From Posidonia oceanica (taxonomy: Eukaryota > Streptophyta > Magnoliopsida > Alismatales > Posidoniaceae), in NCBI GenBank assembly GCA_037176725.1, contig JAZBRS010000077.1, positions 6,386,001-6,450,000 of the forward strand: a DNA stretch of 64,000 nucleotides, in the 5' to 3' direction. The notes below the pieces were generated by a model. It made no database searches, had not been told where the DNA came from, and saw only the letters and a program-made list of their open reading frames with translations. A program made the position numbers and the translations under genes. Each line of letters begins with the position of its first letter. Positions within the stretch are counted from its first letter, which is position 1. Below are positions 55,228 to 64,000 of this stretch, piece after piece.

Positions 55228-58200
55228 ATGGCTCAGTACGTTAGTGAGCCTTCTTTCACTCCTGTTACGGAGGGTGTTTCCGTTCCGGCCCCTCCGGTTG
55301 CTCCCTCTGTCCCTCTTGTTCCCCCTCTGACGCCAAGGTTTCCTCCTCTGACGTCTCTAGGTTCTCAGTACACCCCCGGACAGTGGCAAGCCTCCCTTCC
55401 TCCGGATCCGGTCGCCGAGTCTATCTTGACGGCCGTTACTCGCGCTCCGGAGACGCCACTGCCCCCTCCGTCCCAGGGATACGTCGCTTTCGACATCCCT
55501 TCCACCGCTGCTGCGACCTTTTCTGTAGATCCCCTCCTTCCCGGACCATCTGTGTCCGTGCCTCTTGCTTCTCAATCCCCGCCGGTACTGCACTTCAGCG
55601 TCCCCACTGCCGAGACGCCCGAAGCACAGTACCAGCACCTGATGGAGCTTGCCCAGAGACTGCAGGGCATGGCTCTATCAGTTCGTCCTTCTTCTACTCC
55701 TGTCGTCCCTGAGGTTCCTCCGAGGCCAGTTCCTGCATTCCATGCATCAACCTCTGCACCTCCGCCTCAACCATCGTCGCAACTGCTCACGGTTCCGACG
55801 ATGGGGGCTCGTTTACCGCCTCCTCTTGCACAACACCTGGCACAGCATGCTCCACTTCCTTCTGGTGGTCAACCCTGTGGACCGGCTGGAGCCCAGTACC
55901 TCACTGGCTCGCTATCTGGCACCCTGCTTGTACAGCAACTGGTGCTCCGCCATCCTCCCCCTATTCCAGCACAGCATGGCATTTATTCTTCTCCTCTTCA
56001 CCAAGTCCAGCATCCTGCATACACTCTTGCATACACTATCCCCCAGCACGGATACGCCGGCCATCCCGTTGCTCCACCAGGCGACGCTATGGTAGATCCG
56101 GAAGAGCACTTAAATGCGACCCATTCGGCGTATGTGCTCACTACCCCTGCTGATCCCTCTCCTACAGCAGCAATTCCAGACCCCATCAACAACCGGATGG
56201 ACGTCTTGGAGAAGGCACTACGACTAGTGCAGGGTACCGAGCACCAGACCTACCAATTCCGAGACCTCTGTTGCTTTCCAGAGGCGGTACTCCCTCCGAA
56301 GTTCAAAATCCCGGACTTCGAGAAGTATAATGGTAGGGGCTGCCCCGTAGCACACCTGAAGGCGTATTGCGGTGATCTCGCTCAGCTTCAGGCTGACGAG
56401 AGGTTGCTGATCCGCTTGTTCCAGAAGAGTTTGACCGGGCCGGCACTCAAGTGGTTCACATCACTCGATATGTCAGCCATCAAGACTTGGAACGACCTCA
56501 GTCAGGCGTTCCTGGAGCAATACTCCTTCAACCTCGATCTTGTCCCAAAGAGGGCGGACTTGATCGCCATCAAGCAGAACTCTGGCGAGCCGTTCGGGGA
56601 GTACGTCGGCCGCTGGTGCGCCCTTGCCTCTCAAGTTCGAGATAGACCCTCTGACGAGGAATCTATCGAGATCGTTATCAAAGGGGCGCAGCCGTCTCTC
56701 GGAGCTCTGCTTAGCATCCAACCAGTCACTACTTTTGCGGCACTCATCAGAGCTGGAGCGCGCGTGGAGAGTTCTTTGCGGAGTGGCAACTTCCCAGCTC
56801 TCTCTGCGTTCGCTAAGCAGGCAGTGATAAGCAGCAACAGTGCCAACAGCAGCATCTCCAACAACAACAACAGCGGCAGCAGCGACAACCGCCCGAAGAG
56901 GAAGGACTCGCCGAAACCCGCTGTTGCATTCGTCGACTCTCCTACTGTGCCTGTTCGCTTGCCATCTCGGCCTGCCCCAGCTCAGATGGTGTACGCTCCT
57001 GCACCTAGGATCCCGCACACACCGCACATCACAACCACCGCTAGACCGGTCTATCCTGCCGCGCCGGTCCAGCAAGGCTCAAACCCAAGGCAAAGAAGAC
57101 CACCCGCTGAGAGGAGGAATTTCACCCCACTGGTGGAACCGCTCACGGACATCTTGCCGAAGGTGGCATCGCTCCTGAAGTTCCCGGAGGTTCGTCCGCC
57201 GCCAAGCCCTCTGCCGCATTGGTTTAGGCCGGACCTCTTCTGCAATTTCCATCGAAGCGTTGGTCATTCGACGGATAATTGCTTTTCCTTGCGGAACGCA
57301 ATTCAGGACCTGATCGAATCGGGAACGATTGTGATCGACACGCACGAGGCTTCCACTCAAGCACGCACTCATGCATCTGCATCTCCAGCTGTTCCCCCGC
57401 ATTCTGGCATCGTCCGCCAACCTTTACCGGAGCACTCTTATCCGGGAGGGGCGGGAACCTCAGGCGTGCACTCTGTCTTTCCCTCTGGGCCTGCTACTTC
57501 TGTAGTAGACCCTTCTGATCTTATCTCTGACATCTCTGAGCCTTTCCCAGTCAGTCTCTATCTGGCGGCAGTCGCCGGCTCCGAGTCGGGAATCCATTTG
57601 ATCCGACCGCGTGCCAGGCCGGAGCGCCCTCTCGCGTCTCCCACCGTGCTCCCTCAGGCTCAATCCCCTGTACACCTCTTAGCCAGAGCCCAGCCTAGTT
57701 CTCCCATTCACCTTTTAGGGCGACCTCAACCACACCTTCTAGGCAGACCTCAACCTGCCCCAGCCTTCCCACCCCAACAACCATACTCACTAGATAGACC
57801 TCAGCATCCTATAGGCCCCCCTGTAACCCCTCCTATGCTCGCGGCACATGCTCCAGTCGTCATTAACTTGACCCTGGACACCCATCGCGTCCCTTACAGC
57901 TACGCCACAGAAATGTGCGCGGAAGTAACGCGATCGGGGAGGGTTTATAGGCCCCCAGCACCGGTAACTAGGCCAACTCACCCTGGACCTGTTATACCCC
58001 CACCCTCAGGCCAACCCCTAGCAGATCCAGTCCCAGATCAGCCCGTAGCTAACCAAGCCCCTAATCAGCCTGTAGTAAACCAGCTTCCTGCCACTACCCC
58101 TTTAGAACCTGCTAGAATCACCCCTCCAGCTGCTAGGAGAAGCCAACCTAAAGCAGACCTAACTTCCCAGCTTAAGAAGGTTAAAGCCGACATCTCCATC

Positions 58201-60801
58201 TGGGATTTGATCCACACTTCTGCCGAACATCGCGAGGCTTTTCTTCGTGTGTTCCAAGCTGCTCGTGTGTCCCAGTCCATTGAGCCTTCTGCCTTGGAGA
58301 GCATGGTTGGGTTAATCGTGGAGCCCCAGGTCATCTCTTTTACGAGTGATGAGCTGCCTCCGGCGGGGATTAATCACAACCAGCCCCTATTCGTCACGGT
58401 GCAGTTCAAAAGCTTTCGCATTCCCCTAACGCTGGTTGATAACGGGTCAGGCCTTAATGTCTGCCCCTTGCGTACAGCAACCAAGCTCGGATTCAAAGCC
58501 GAGGATATCACGCCAGCCGTGAAAGGAATGACTGCTTTTGACAACACTCACCATGACGCTCTAGGGATTCTGATCATCCCTCTGGCTATCGGTCCGGTCA
58601 TCTTCGACGTAGAATTCTATGTCGTCGACTTGAAGCCTAACTTCAATCTTCTGCTTGGGCGTCCTTGGCTCCACAAGCATCAGGTCCTCCCTTCGACCCT
58701 CCATCGAATGATAAAGTACCGTCGTGGCGATGATGTCATTGTCATCATGGCGGAGAACTTTGAGAAGGAGCGGATTGAAGCAGTCTCTCCCGTGTCTTCG
58801 CAATCTATCCCGTTTGACCCCGAGACTTCTGAAGCCCTATATCGCGTTAACCGGTGCGAGCCAGTTAACTTCGTTCCTGATCTTGAACGTGTCAACTCCT
58901 TGACCGTTCACAGCAACCCCTTTCGAATGGTCGAGAATGTATGTCACATGTGGGGTTACACAAAGGGTACGCCGCTCGGGCGTCACGGCCAAGGGATCGC
59001 GGAGCCGATCGTAGCAGTGGAGCGAAGGAAGTCTGAAGGTCTCGGCTACGAACCAAAGCTCGACGAAGATCACTGCTTTCAACTCAGAGATCGTGCACCA
59101 GCCATTCCCAGAGACCTCACTAACTTTACCAGTGCAGGAATTCTGGGATCAACCGACTACCAAGCCGCAGCGCCGACAGAGGATTGGGTGTGTGTTGAGG
59201 ACTACTACTCGGATGAGGAGCAGTCTGATGCAACAGAGGCAGTCCCAATCAGTTCAGCAGAAACAGTGGTCAGAGCAGAGGCCCCACAGTCAATTTATTT
59301 AGCTCTCCCTCTGGCAGAAACAGCAGGCAGTTCAGCAGGCCCTGTGGCAAATGCAAGTTCTCATCCTTTTCCAGCCACACCAGCTTCTCAAGAGCAGTCA
59401 GCAGCAGTGCAGGAGTCAGAGACACTCCTCTTGACAGAACCAAGCATGCTACCAGTGGTCACAGCAACATCAGTACCACTGCCCCCATCTCTGGAGGGGC
59501 AGTCCATCAACTCAGTCGGCAGCGTGGCCCAGCCCGCTCCCTCAGCATCATCTTCAGGAATGCAGCTGGCACAGTCCGCTCCGCATTCTCCTGACGACCT
59601 GCAGCAGCTCTCATGGCAAGACCCTATGGCGTCAGAGGCTGCGCTCTCTCAGTTACGGCCCGATACAAAAGGCCAACTGAGCACTACACTCTCCGGGCCC
59701 TTGAGCCCTCCAAGGAGCACCCCTGTTTACTCTTCCACAGTGACCCTGGAAGCTTATCCATCAGCAGCACCGCTGGCCTGTCTATTTGGGCTTTCTGCAC
59801 CTGAACTGCTATCAGCGGATGCGCCCGTGAACCAGATCATGCAGACTCCAAGGGCGGCGATCCATCTTGCAGCCGGGCCAGTGCCGCAGGCCCCCGGCGC
59901 CTACTACGTCGACTCCCCCTCGGACGAGGAAGAAGGAGCGGCGATAGAAGCCCAGGTCGATTCTTGGATGTCCGACTTAGAACTACTCTATCAAGAACAG
60001 ATCAAGTCGATAACGGAAGACCTGGCAGATCACCAAGCTGCAGAAAGGAAAGGAAAAGCCGTAGTCACGGATCCTCCTCTGCAAGAGGACCATGCTTCTA
60101 TCATGGTCCTGGAAGACTCAGCAATGCCGGACTCCCCTAGACCAGATGAGCTCATCACTCTTCAACCAGAAGGTGGGTCTAGGTGGTTTGTGCAACCCAT
60201 GCCTCACCGGAGTAATATATCGAGCGGCAGTGACCAGATCAGCCGCCAGTCCGGCATATCCTCCACGAGCACACTAGAAGACCCAGAGGGGGGAGCATCA
60301 GCAGTAGATGCGGCAATAGCAGAGCAGAATGCCTCAGCAGCCTCAGCAGAACAGTCAGCAGAGCAGTCAGCAGTATCAGCAGCAGAATCAGTTGACCCCT
60401 CAGCAGAATCAGCAGAGCACTTAGCAAAGGCAGTCGGGCCAGAGCAAACGGTAGAAGGAGTTGCTGGGACGGAGGTCGCACACCGAGGCTACAAGAATAC
60501 TCGAGTGAGCGTGACCATCCTGAAGCGTCACCAGGGCCAAGCAGCGGAACACATACACTCTTTCAGCATTGCAAGTCCTTCTTTTGAGAAAGAGATCCTC
60601 TCAGAACTTATTGCTTATGGAGAAGAGGATGATACGGGCATAGATGAGACTGACGAACCTTTGCCCGAGTTCCGGCCCTATGACGACGACCCAAAAGGCC
60701 CCAACCTCCATGTCGAAGAGGAAACGGAGGTTGTCAACATCGGCACAGCTGAGGAAGTCAGAGAAGTTTGCATCAGTGCCCAGCTGTCCGCCCAGGCTTG
60801 A
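55228..60801 (+). CDS. Gag-protease part of element C polyprotein, ends at TGA
   Basis: ATG at 55228 (MAQYVSEPS), 1857 residues. Pro/Val/Ser-rich extension (1-350), gag core with FEKYNGRGCPVAHLKAYCGD (about 360), a short Asn/Ser-rich tract (about 530-550), knuckle CNFHRSVGHSTDNC (about 670), a second Pro-rich region, protease DNGSGLN (about 1071), G-patch-like GRHGQGI, then an acidic Ser/Ala/Glu-rich linker. The TGA at 60799-60801 replaces the CGA arginine codon of A; the frame then continues without change into RT. Gag packages the RNA and the protease cleaves the polyprotein. Whether the stop is leaky or simply a mutation is open. Confidence 0.93.
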   Translation: MAQYVSEPSFTPVTEGVSVPAPPVAPSVPLVPPLTPRFPPLTSLGSQYTPGQWQASLPPDPVAESILTAVTRAPETPLPPPSQGYVAFDIPSTAAATFSVDPLLPGPSVSVPLASQSPPVLHFSVPTAETPEAQYQHLMELAQRLQGMALSVRPSSTPVVPEVPPRPVPAFHASTSAPPPQPSSQLLTVPTMGARLPPPLAQHLAQHAPLPSGGQPCGPAGAQYLTGSLSGTLLVQQLVLRHPPPIPAQHGIYSSPLHQVQHPAYTLAYTIPQHGYAGHPVAPPGDAMVDPEEHLNATHSAYVLTTPADPSPTAAIPDPINNRMDVLEKALRLVQGTEHQTYQFRDLCCFPEAVLPPKFKIPDFEKYNGRGCPVAHLKAYCGDLAQLQADERLLIRLFQKSLTGPALKWFTSLDMSAIKTWNDLSQAFLEQYSFNLDLVPKRADLIAIKQNSGEPFGEYVGRWCALASQVRDRPSDEESIEIVIKGAQPSLGALLSIQPVTTFAALIRAGARVESSLRSGNFPALSAFAKQAVISSNSANSSISNNNNSGSSDNRPKRKDSPKPAVAFVDSPTVPVRLPSRPAPAQMVYAPAPRIPHTPHITTTARPVYPAAPVQQGSNPRQRRPPAERRNFTPLVEPLTDILPKVASLLKFPEVRPPPSPLPHWFRPDLFCNFHRSVGHSTDNCFSLRNAIQDLIESGTIVIDTHEASTQARTHASASPAVPPHSGIVRQPLPEHSYPGGAGTSGVHSVFPSGPATSVVDPSDLISDISEPFPVSLYLAAVAGSESGIHLIRPRARPERPLASPTVLPQAQSPVHLLARAQPSSPIHLLGRPQPHLLGRPQPAPAFPPQQPYSLDRPQHPIGPPVTPPMLAAHAPVVINLTLDTHRVPYSYATEMCAEVTRSGRVYRPPAPVTRPTHPGPVIPPPSGQPLADPVPDQPVANQAPNQPVVNQLPATTPLEPARITPPAARRSQPKADLTSQLKKVKADISIWDLIHTSAEHREAFLRVFQAARVSQSIEPSALESMVGLIVEPQVISFTSDELPPAGINHNQPLFVTVQFKSFRIPLTLVDNGSGLNVCPLRTATKLGFKAEDITPAVKGMTAFDNTHHDALGILIIPLAIGPVIFDVEFYVVDLKPNFNLLLGRPWLHKHQVLPSTLHRMIKYRRGDDVIVIMAENFEKERIEAVSPVSSQSIPFDPETSEALYRVNRCEPVNFVPDLERVNSLTVHSNPFRMVENVCHMWGYTKGTPLGRHGQGIAEPIVAVERRKSEGLGYEPKLDEDHCFQLRDRAPAIPRDLTNFTSAGILGSTDYQAAAPTEDWVCVEDYYSDEEQSDATEAVPISSAETVVRAEAPQSIYLALPLAETAGSSAGPVANASSHPFPATPASQEQSAAVQESETLLLTEPSMLPVVTATSVPLPPSLEGQSINSVGSVAQPAPSASSSGMQLAQSAPHSPDDLQQLSWQDPMASEAALSQLRPDTKGQLSTTLSGPLSPPRSTPVYSSTVTLEAYPSAAPLACLFGLSAPELLSADAPVNQIMQTPRAAIHLAAGPVPQAPGAYYVDSPSDEEEGAAIEAQVDSWMSDLELLYQEQIKSITEDLADHQAAERKGKAVVTDPPLQEDHASIMVLEDSAMPDSPRPDELITLQPEGGSRWFVQPMPHRSNISSGSDQISRQSGISSTSTLEDPEGGASAVDAAIAEQNASAASAEQSAEQSAVSAAESVDPSAESAEHLAKAVGPEQTVEGVAGTEVAHRGYKNTRVSVTILKRHQGQAAEHIHSFSIASPSFEKEILSELIAYGEEDDTGIDETDEPLPEFRPYDDDPKGPNLHVEEETEVVNIGTAEEVREVCISAQLSAQA

Positions 60802-63800
60802 GCTGAATTCATCGCATTCCTGAAAGAATATGCGGATGTCTTCGCCTGGAGTTATGAGGATATGGTCGGCCTTGACATAGAGATAGTGGTGCACAATCTG
60901 CACTTAAATCCGGATGCCAAGCCAGTAAAGCAGAAACTAAGAAGATGGCGACCACAGTGGCTGCTCATGATCAAAGAAGAGATAATGAAGCAGCTTGGAG
61001 TCAACTTTCTGAAGGTCGTTCTTTATCCTGAGTGGCTGGCAAACATTGTACCTGTGCCCAAGAAAGATGGTCGAATCCGGATCTGTATCGACTATAGGGA
61101 CCTTAACAAGGCGAGTCCCAAGGACGACTTTCCATTGCCCCACATTGACGTCCTAGTCGACAATACAGCGGGCCACAAAATGCTCTCCTTCATGGACAGC
61201 TTTTCTGGATACAATCAGATCAAAATGGCAGAAGAGGACATGGAAAAGACTTCATTTATCACCCCTTGGGGAGTCTTCTGCTACCAAGTCATGCCGTTCG
61301 GCCTGAAGAATGCTGGTGCAACCTATCAGAGGGCCATGACTGCGCTATTCCACGACCTCATGCACCAAGAAGTGGAGGTCTATGTAGACGATATGATTGC
61401 TAAAACCAGAGAGCCCGAAGATCATCTTGCCTGTCTCAGAAAGCTCTTTGACCGTCTACGGAAGTACAAACTGCGCCTGAATCCCAAGAAGTGCGTATTC
61501 GGGGTGTCTTCTGGCAAATTGCTCGGCTACATTGTTAGCCAAAGGGGGATCGAGGTGGACCCGTTGAAAGCACAAGCCATCGTGGACATGCTACCCCCTA
61601 GAACTGAAAAAGAAGTCAGAAGTCTGCTTGGGCGTTTACAATATATCAGTCGCTTCATTGCACAGCTTACGCCCATCTGCGAACCCATATTCAAACTCCT
61701 GAAGAAGAATGCGCAGATTCACTGGAGCGAGGAGTGTCAAGCTGCATTTGCCAAGATCAAGCAGCTGTTGATCAAGCCTCCTGTCCTGGTCCCGCCTACG
61801 CCGGGGAGACCTTTGCTTCTCTACCTTTCTACCACGCAGCATTCCATGGGCGCCGTCTTGGGCCAACATGACGAATCTGGTAGGAAGGAGCGCGCCATCT
61901 ACTACCTGAGCAAGAAGTTTAATGAATGTGAAGCCAGGTACACAACACTAGAGAAGACTTGCCTGTCCCTTGTCTGGGCTGCACAGAAGTTGAGGCACTA
62001 CTTGATGGCATACCCAGTGCAGCTCTTATGCCGGCATGATCCTATCAAGTTCCTCTTTCAGAAACCGACCATGGTGGGCAGATGTGCCAAGTGGCAGGTG
62101 TTATTGTCCCAGTACGACATCACCTTTGTCACACAGAAATCCATGAAGGGTCAAGCAATGGCAGACCATCTTGCTGACCTCCCTCTGCCTGGATACCAAC
62201 CCCTCCAGACACGGTTCCCTGATGAAGACATTCTCTTTGCAATGGAGGACTCTGAGCAGAAAGATCCTGAAGAAGCAGAGGAATGGCAGCTCTACTTTGA
62301 TGGTGCAGTCAACAAGAAGGGCCGAGGCGTAGGCGCAGTGCTGACCACGCCCCAAGGACAGATGACTCCTTTTGCAAGGAAGCTGACTTTCACTTGCACA
62401 AACAACGAGGCAGAGTATGAAGCGTGCATCCTGGGGTTGAAAGTCGCCCTCGAGCATGAGGCGCAGAAGCTGCATGTGCACGGCGATGCCATGCTGGTGA
62501 TTTCTCAAGTGAACGGCGATTGGAAGACAAAAGATCCCAAGCTTGTGCCGTATCACGAACACCTGCTGAGGCTGATGGAGAAATTCAAAAGCATCCGCTT
62601 CACGTACCTGAACAGAGCAAAGAACGCGTATGCAGACGCACTAGCAACTCTGGCATCCTGGCTCACCATTTCAGAAGACAGCACTGTGGATGTATCAGTC
62701 ACTCGCATTGAACAGCCTGCATACTGCATGAGCATAGAAGAAGCGGATCCCGCAGAGGGGCAGCCCTGGTATCAGGACATAAAATCTTTTCTGGAATCTG
62801 GTAGCTTTCCTCCTGATACCATAGCAACAGACAAGAGGACTCTGGCGCGTCTGGCGTCGAAGTATGTGTTAGGGGCCGGGCAGCTGTACAGAAGGTCATA
62901 CAATCAGATGCTACTGCGCTGCCTGAACAAATCGGAGGCTGACACGCTGATGCTTCAAGTGCATGCGGGGACCTGTGGCCCGCACATGAACGGCGTCCTC
63001 CTAGCCAAGAAGATCATGCTGCAGGGTTATTTTTGGCAGACCATGGAAGCCGACTGCTGCCAGTTCGTGCGTAGATGCCACAATTGTCAAATCCATGGTA
63101 ACTTCATCAAGGCCCCTCCACATCAGCTGCACAACATGTCTTCGCCATGGCCTTTCTCCACCTGGGGGATCGATGTCATCGGCGCCATCCACCCTGCTGC
63201 TTCAAATGGTCATCGTTACATTCTGGTAGCGATTGATTACTTTACCAAGTGGGTGGAAGCAGCTTCTTACAAGACAGTCACCGCTGCGGCAACAGAAAAA
63301 TTTATCAGAAACAATATTGTTGCCCGATATGGGGTCCCGCACTCTGTCATCTCTGATAACGGCTCAAACTTCATTGCCAAAAGGATCGAGGAATACCTGC
63401 AAAGTCTCAAGATCAAGCATCATCGATCCTCGCCCTACCGGCCTCAGATGAACGGAGCAGTGGAATCTGCAAACAAGAACATTGTTAAGATCCTAAAGAA
63501 AATGGCAGAAATCCACAAGGATTGGCACGACAAGCTCCCGTACGCGCTCTGGGCGTACAGGACATCAATCCGGACCTCTACAGGAGCCACCCCGTACTCT
63601 CTGGTGTACGGCATGGAAGCGGTGTTACCTGTTGAAGTGGAGATCCCCTCTCTGCGGATCCTGCGGGAAGCCGAGTTGGAAGAAGCAGAATGGGTCGAAG
63701 ACCGCTGCATCCAACTGAACTTGATTGATGAGCGCAGATTGCAAGCCATGCACAACGCTCACTGCTATCAGAAGCGGATGGCCAGAGCATTCTTGAAGAA

Positions 63801-64000
63801 GGTCCAGCCTAGAAGCTTCCAGCCAGGGGACCTTGTCTTGCGCGCCATTCACTTGCCGGACGGTCGAGGGAAATTCCGACCCAATTGGCGTGGCCCCTTT
63901 GTGGTCAAGCAGATCTTTTCAGGAGGCGCTGTAACTCTTGAGGATATGGACCAGGTCGAGCAGTCTGAGCCCGTCAACCTCTGTTATCTAAAGAAGTACT
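60802..64000 (+). CDS. RT-RNaseH-aRNaseH-integrase part of element C polyprotein (3' end cut by window)
   Basis: Same frame as gag-protease, with no stop to the window end. It has no start codon of its own, so it needs readthrough or lies dead behind the TGA. RT: KQKLRRWRPQWLL, YPEWLANIVPVPKK, catalytic YVDDM at 61381-61395. First RNase H has LYLSTT in place of the usual Asp-containing motif, as in Tat elements. Second RNase H: YFDGAVNKKGRG, NNEAEYEA, HGDAMLVI, YADALATLA (about 62295-62660). Integrase: HHCC finger (HAGTCGPHMNG...CHNCQIHG, about 62960-63095), core with WGIDVIG, SDNGSNF and NGAVESANKN, then YSLVYGMEAVLP. The last codons read CYLKKY, so only two or three codons are missing compared with A. 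Confidence 0.94.

Larger units (their letters stand above)
48050..64000 (+). mobile_element. Element C: Tat/Ogre-type retrotransposon, A family, 3' end outside window
   Basis: Complete 5' LTR, PBS, leader and nearly all of gag-pol on the plus strand; the window ends a few codons before the expected pol stop. The protein is almost the same as that of A throughout. It has the intact YVDDM box, all DDE residues and only one internal stop, so it is the best-preserved copy here. The 3' LTR and target duplication on the right cannot be seen. Confidence 0.94.

Overview
The window is plant nuclear DNA made almost entirely of nested LTR retrotransposons. I see no host gene, rRNA, tRNA, CRISPR array or bacterial feature. 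The elements are Ty3/gypsy, Tat/Ogre branch. The evidence is a gag-protease-RT-RNaseH-integrase order, a Tat-type gag core, a C-x2-H-x4-H-x4-C knuckle, a second (archaeal-type) RNase H before integrase, an integrase with a DDE core, and primer-binding sites matching the 3' end of plant tRNA-Arg. The species cannot be named from the sequence; a flowering plant with a large, repeat-rich genome is likely.

Layout. (1) Element A, minus strand, 1-17072, cut by the left window edge: 3' noncoding region, gag-pol (9708 down to 895, one internal stop), leader, PBS and a 6.0-kb 5' LTR. (2) D, 17073-19202, plus strand: part of an old B-family LTR. A sits in its left part, and E interrupts its right end. 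(3) E, the start of a further LTR (TGTAGACACC at 19203). It survives only as three short pieces (19203-19322, 25268-25382, 47748-48049) because A2, B and C inserted into it. (4) A2, 19323-25267: a 5.9-kb solo LTR of the A family on the minus strand, flanked by the direct repeat CCAGC. (5) Element B, minus strand, 25383-47747: complete at 22.4 kb, with two LTRs (3.35 and 3.39 kb), flanked by the direct repeat CAGCT. Its gag-pol is riddled with stops and frameshifts. Its 5.5-kb 3' region carries a decayed plant-mobile-domain-like ORF and a 119-bp tandem array of inverted repeats. (6) Element C, plus strand, from 48050 past the right edge: a 5.85-kb LTR, PBS, leader and gag-pol with a single internal TGA. 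C is the same family as A and looks best preserved.

Order of events read from the nesting: D is oldest; E inserted into D; A2, B and C inserted into E; A inserted into D. The LTRs carry more structure than the proteins explain. There are 58-bp double-hairpin modules built on the palindrome GCGTCCAACGTTGGACGC at about 230-bp spacing (B family and D). A hairpin-rich block is conserved between the two families. A second copy of the PBS core lies inside every LTR. Splice-donor-like sites are conserved in position.
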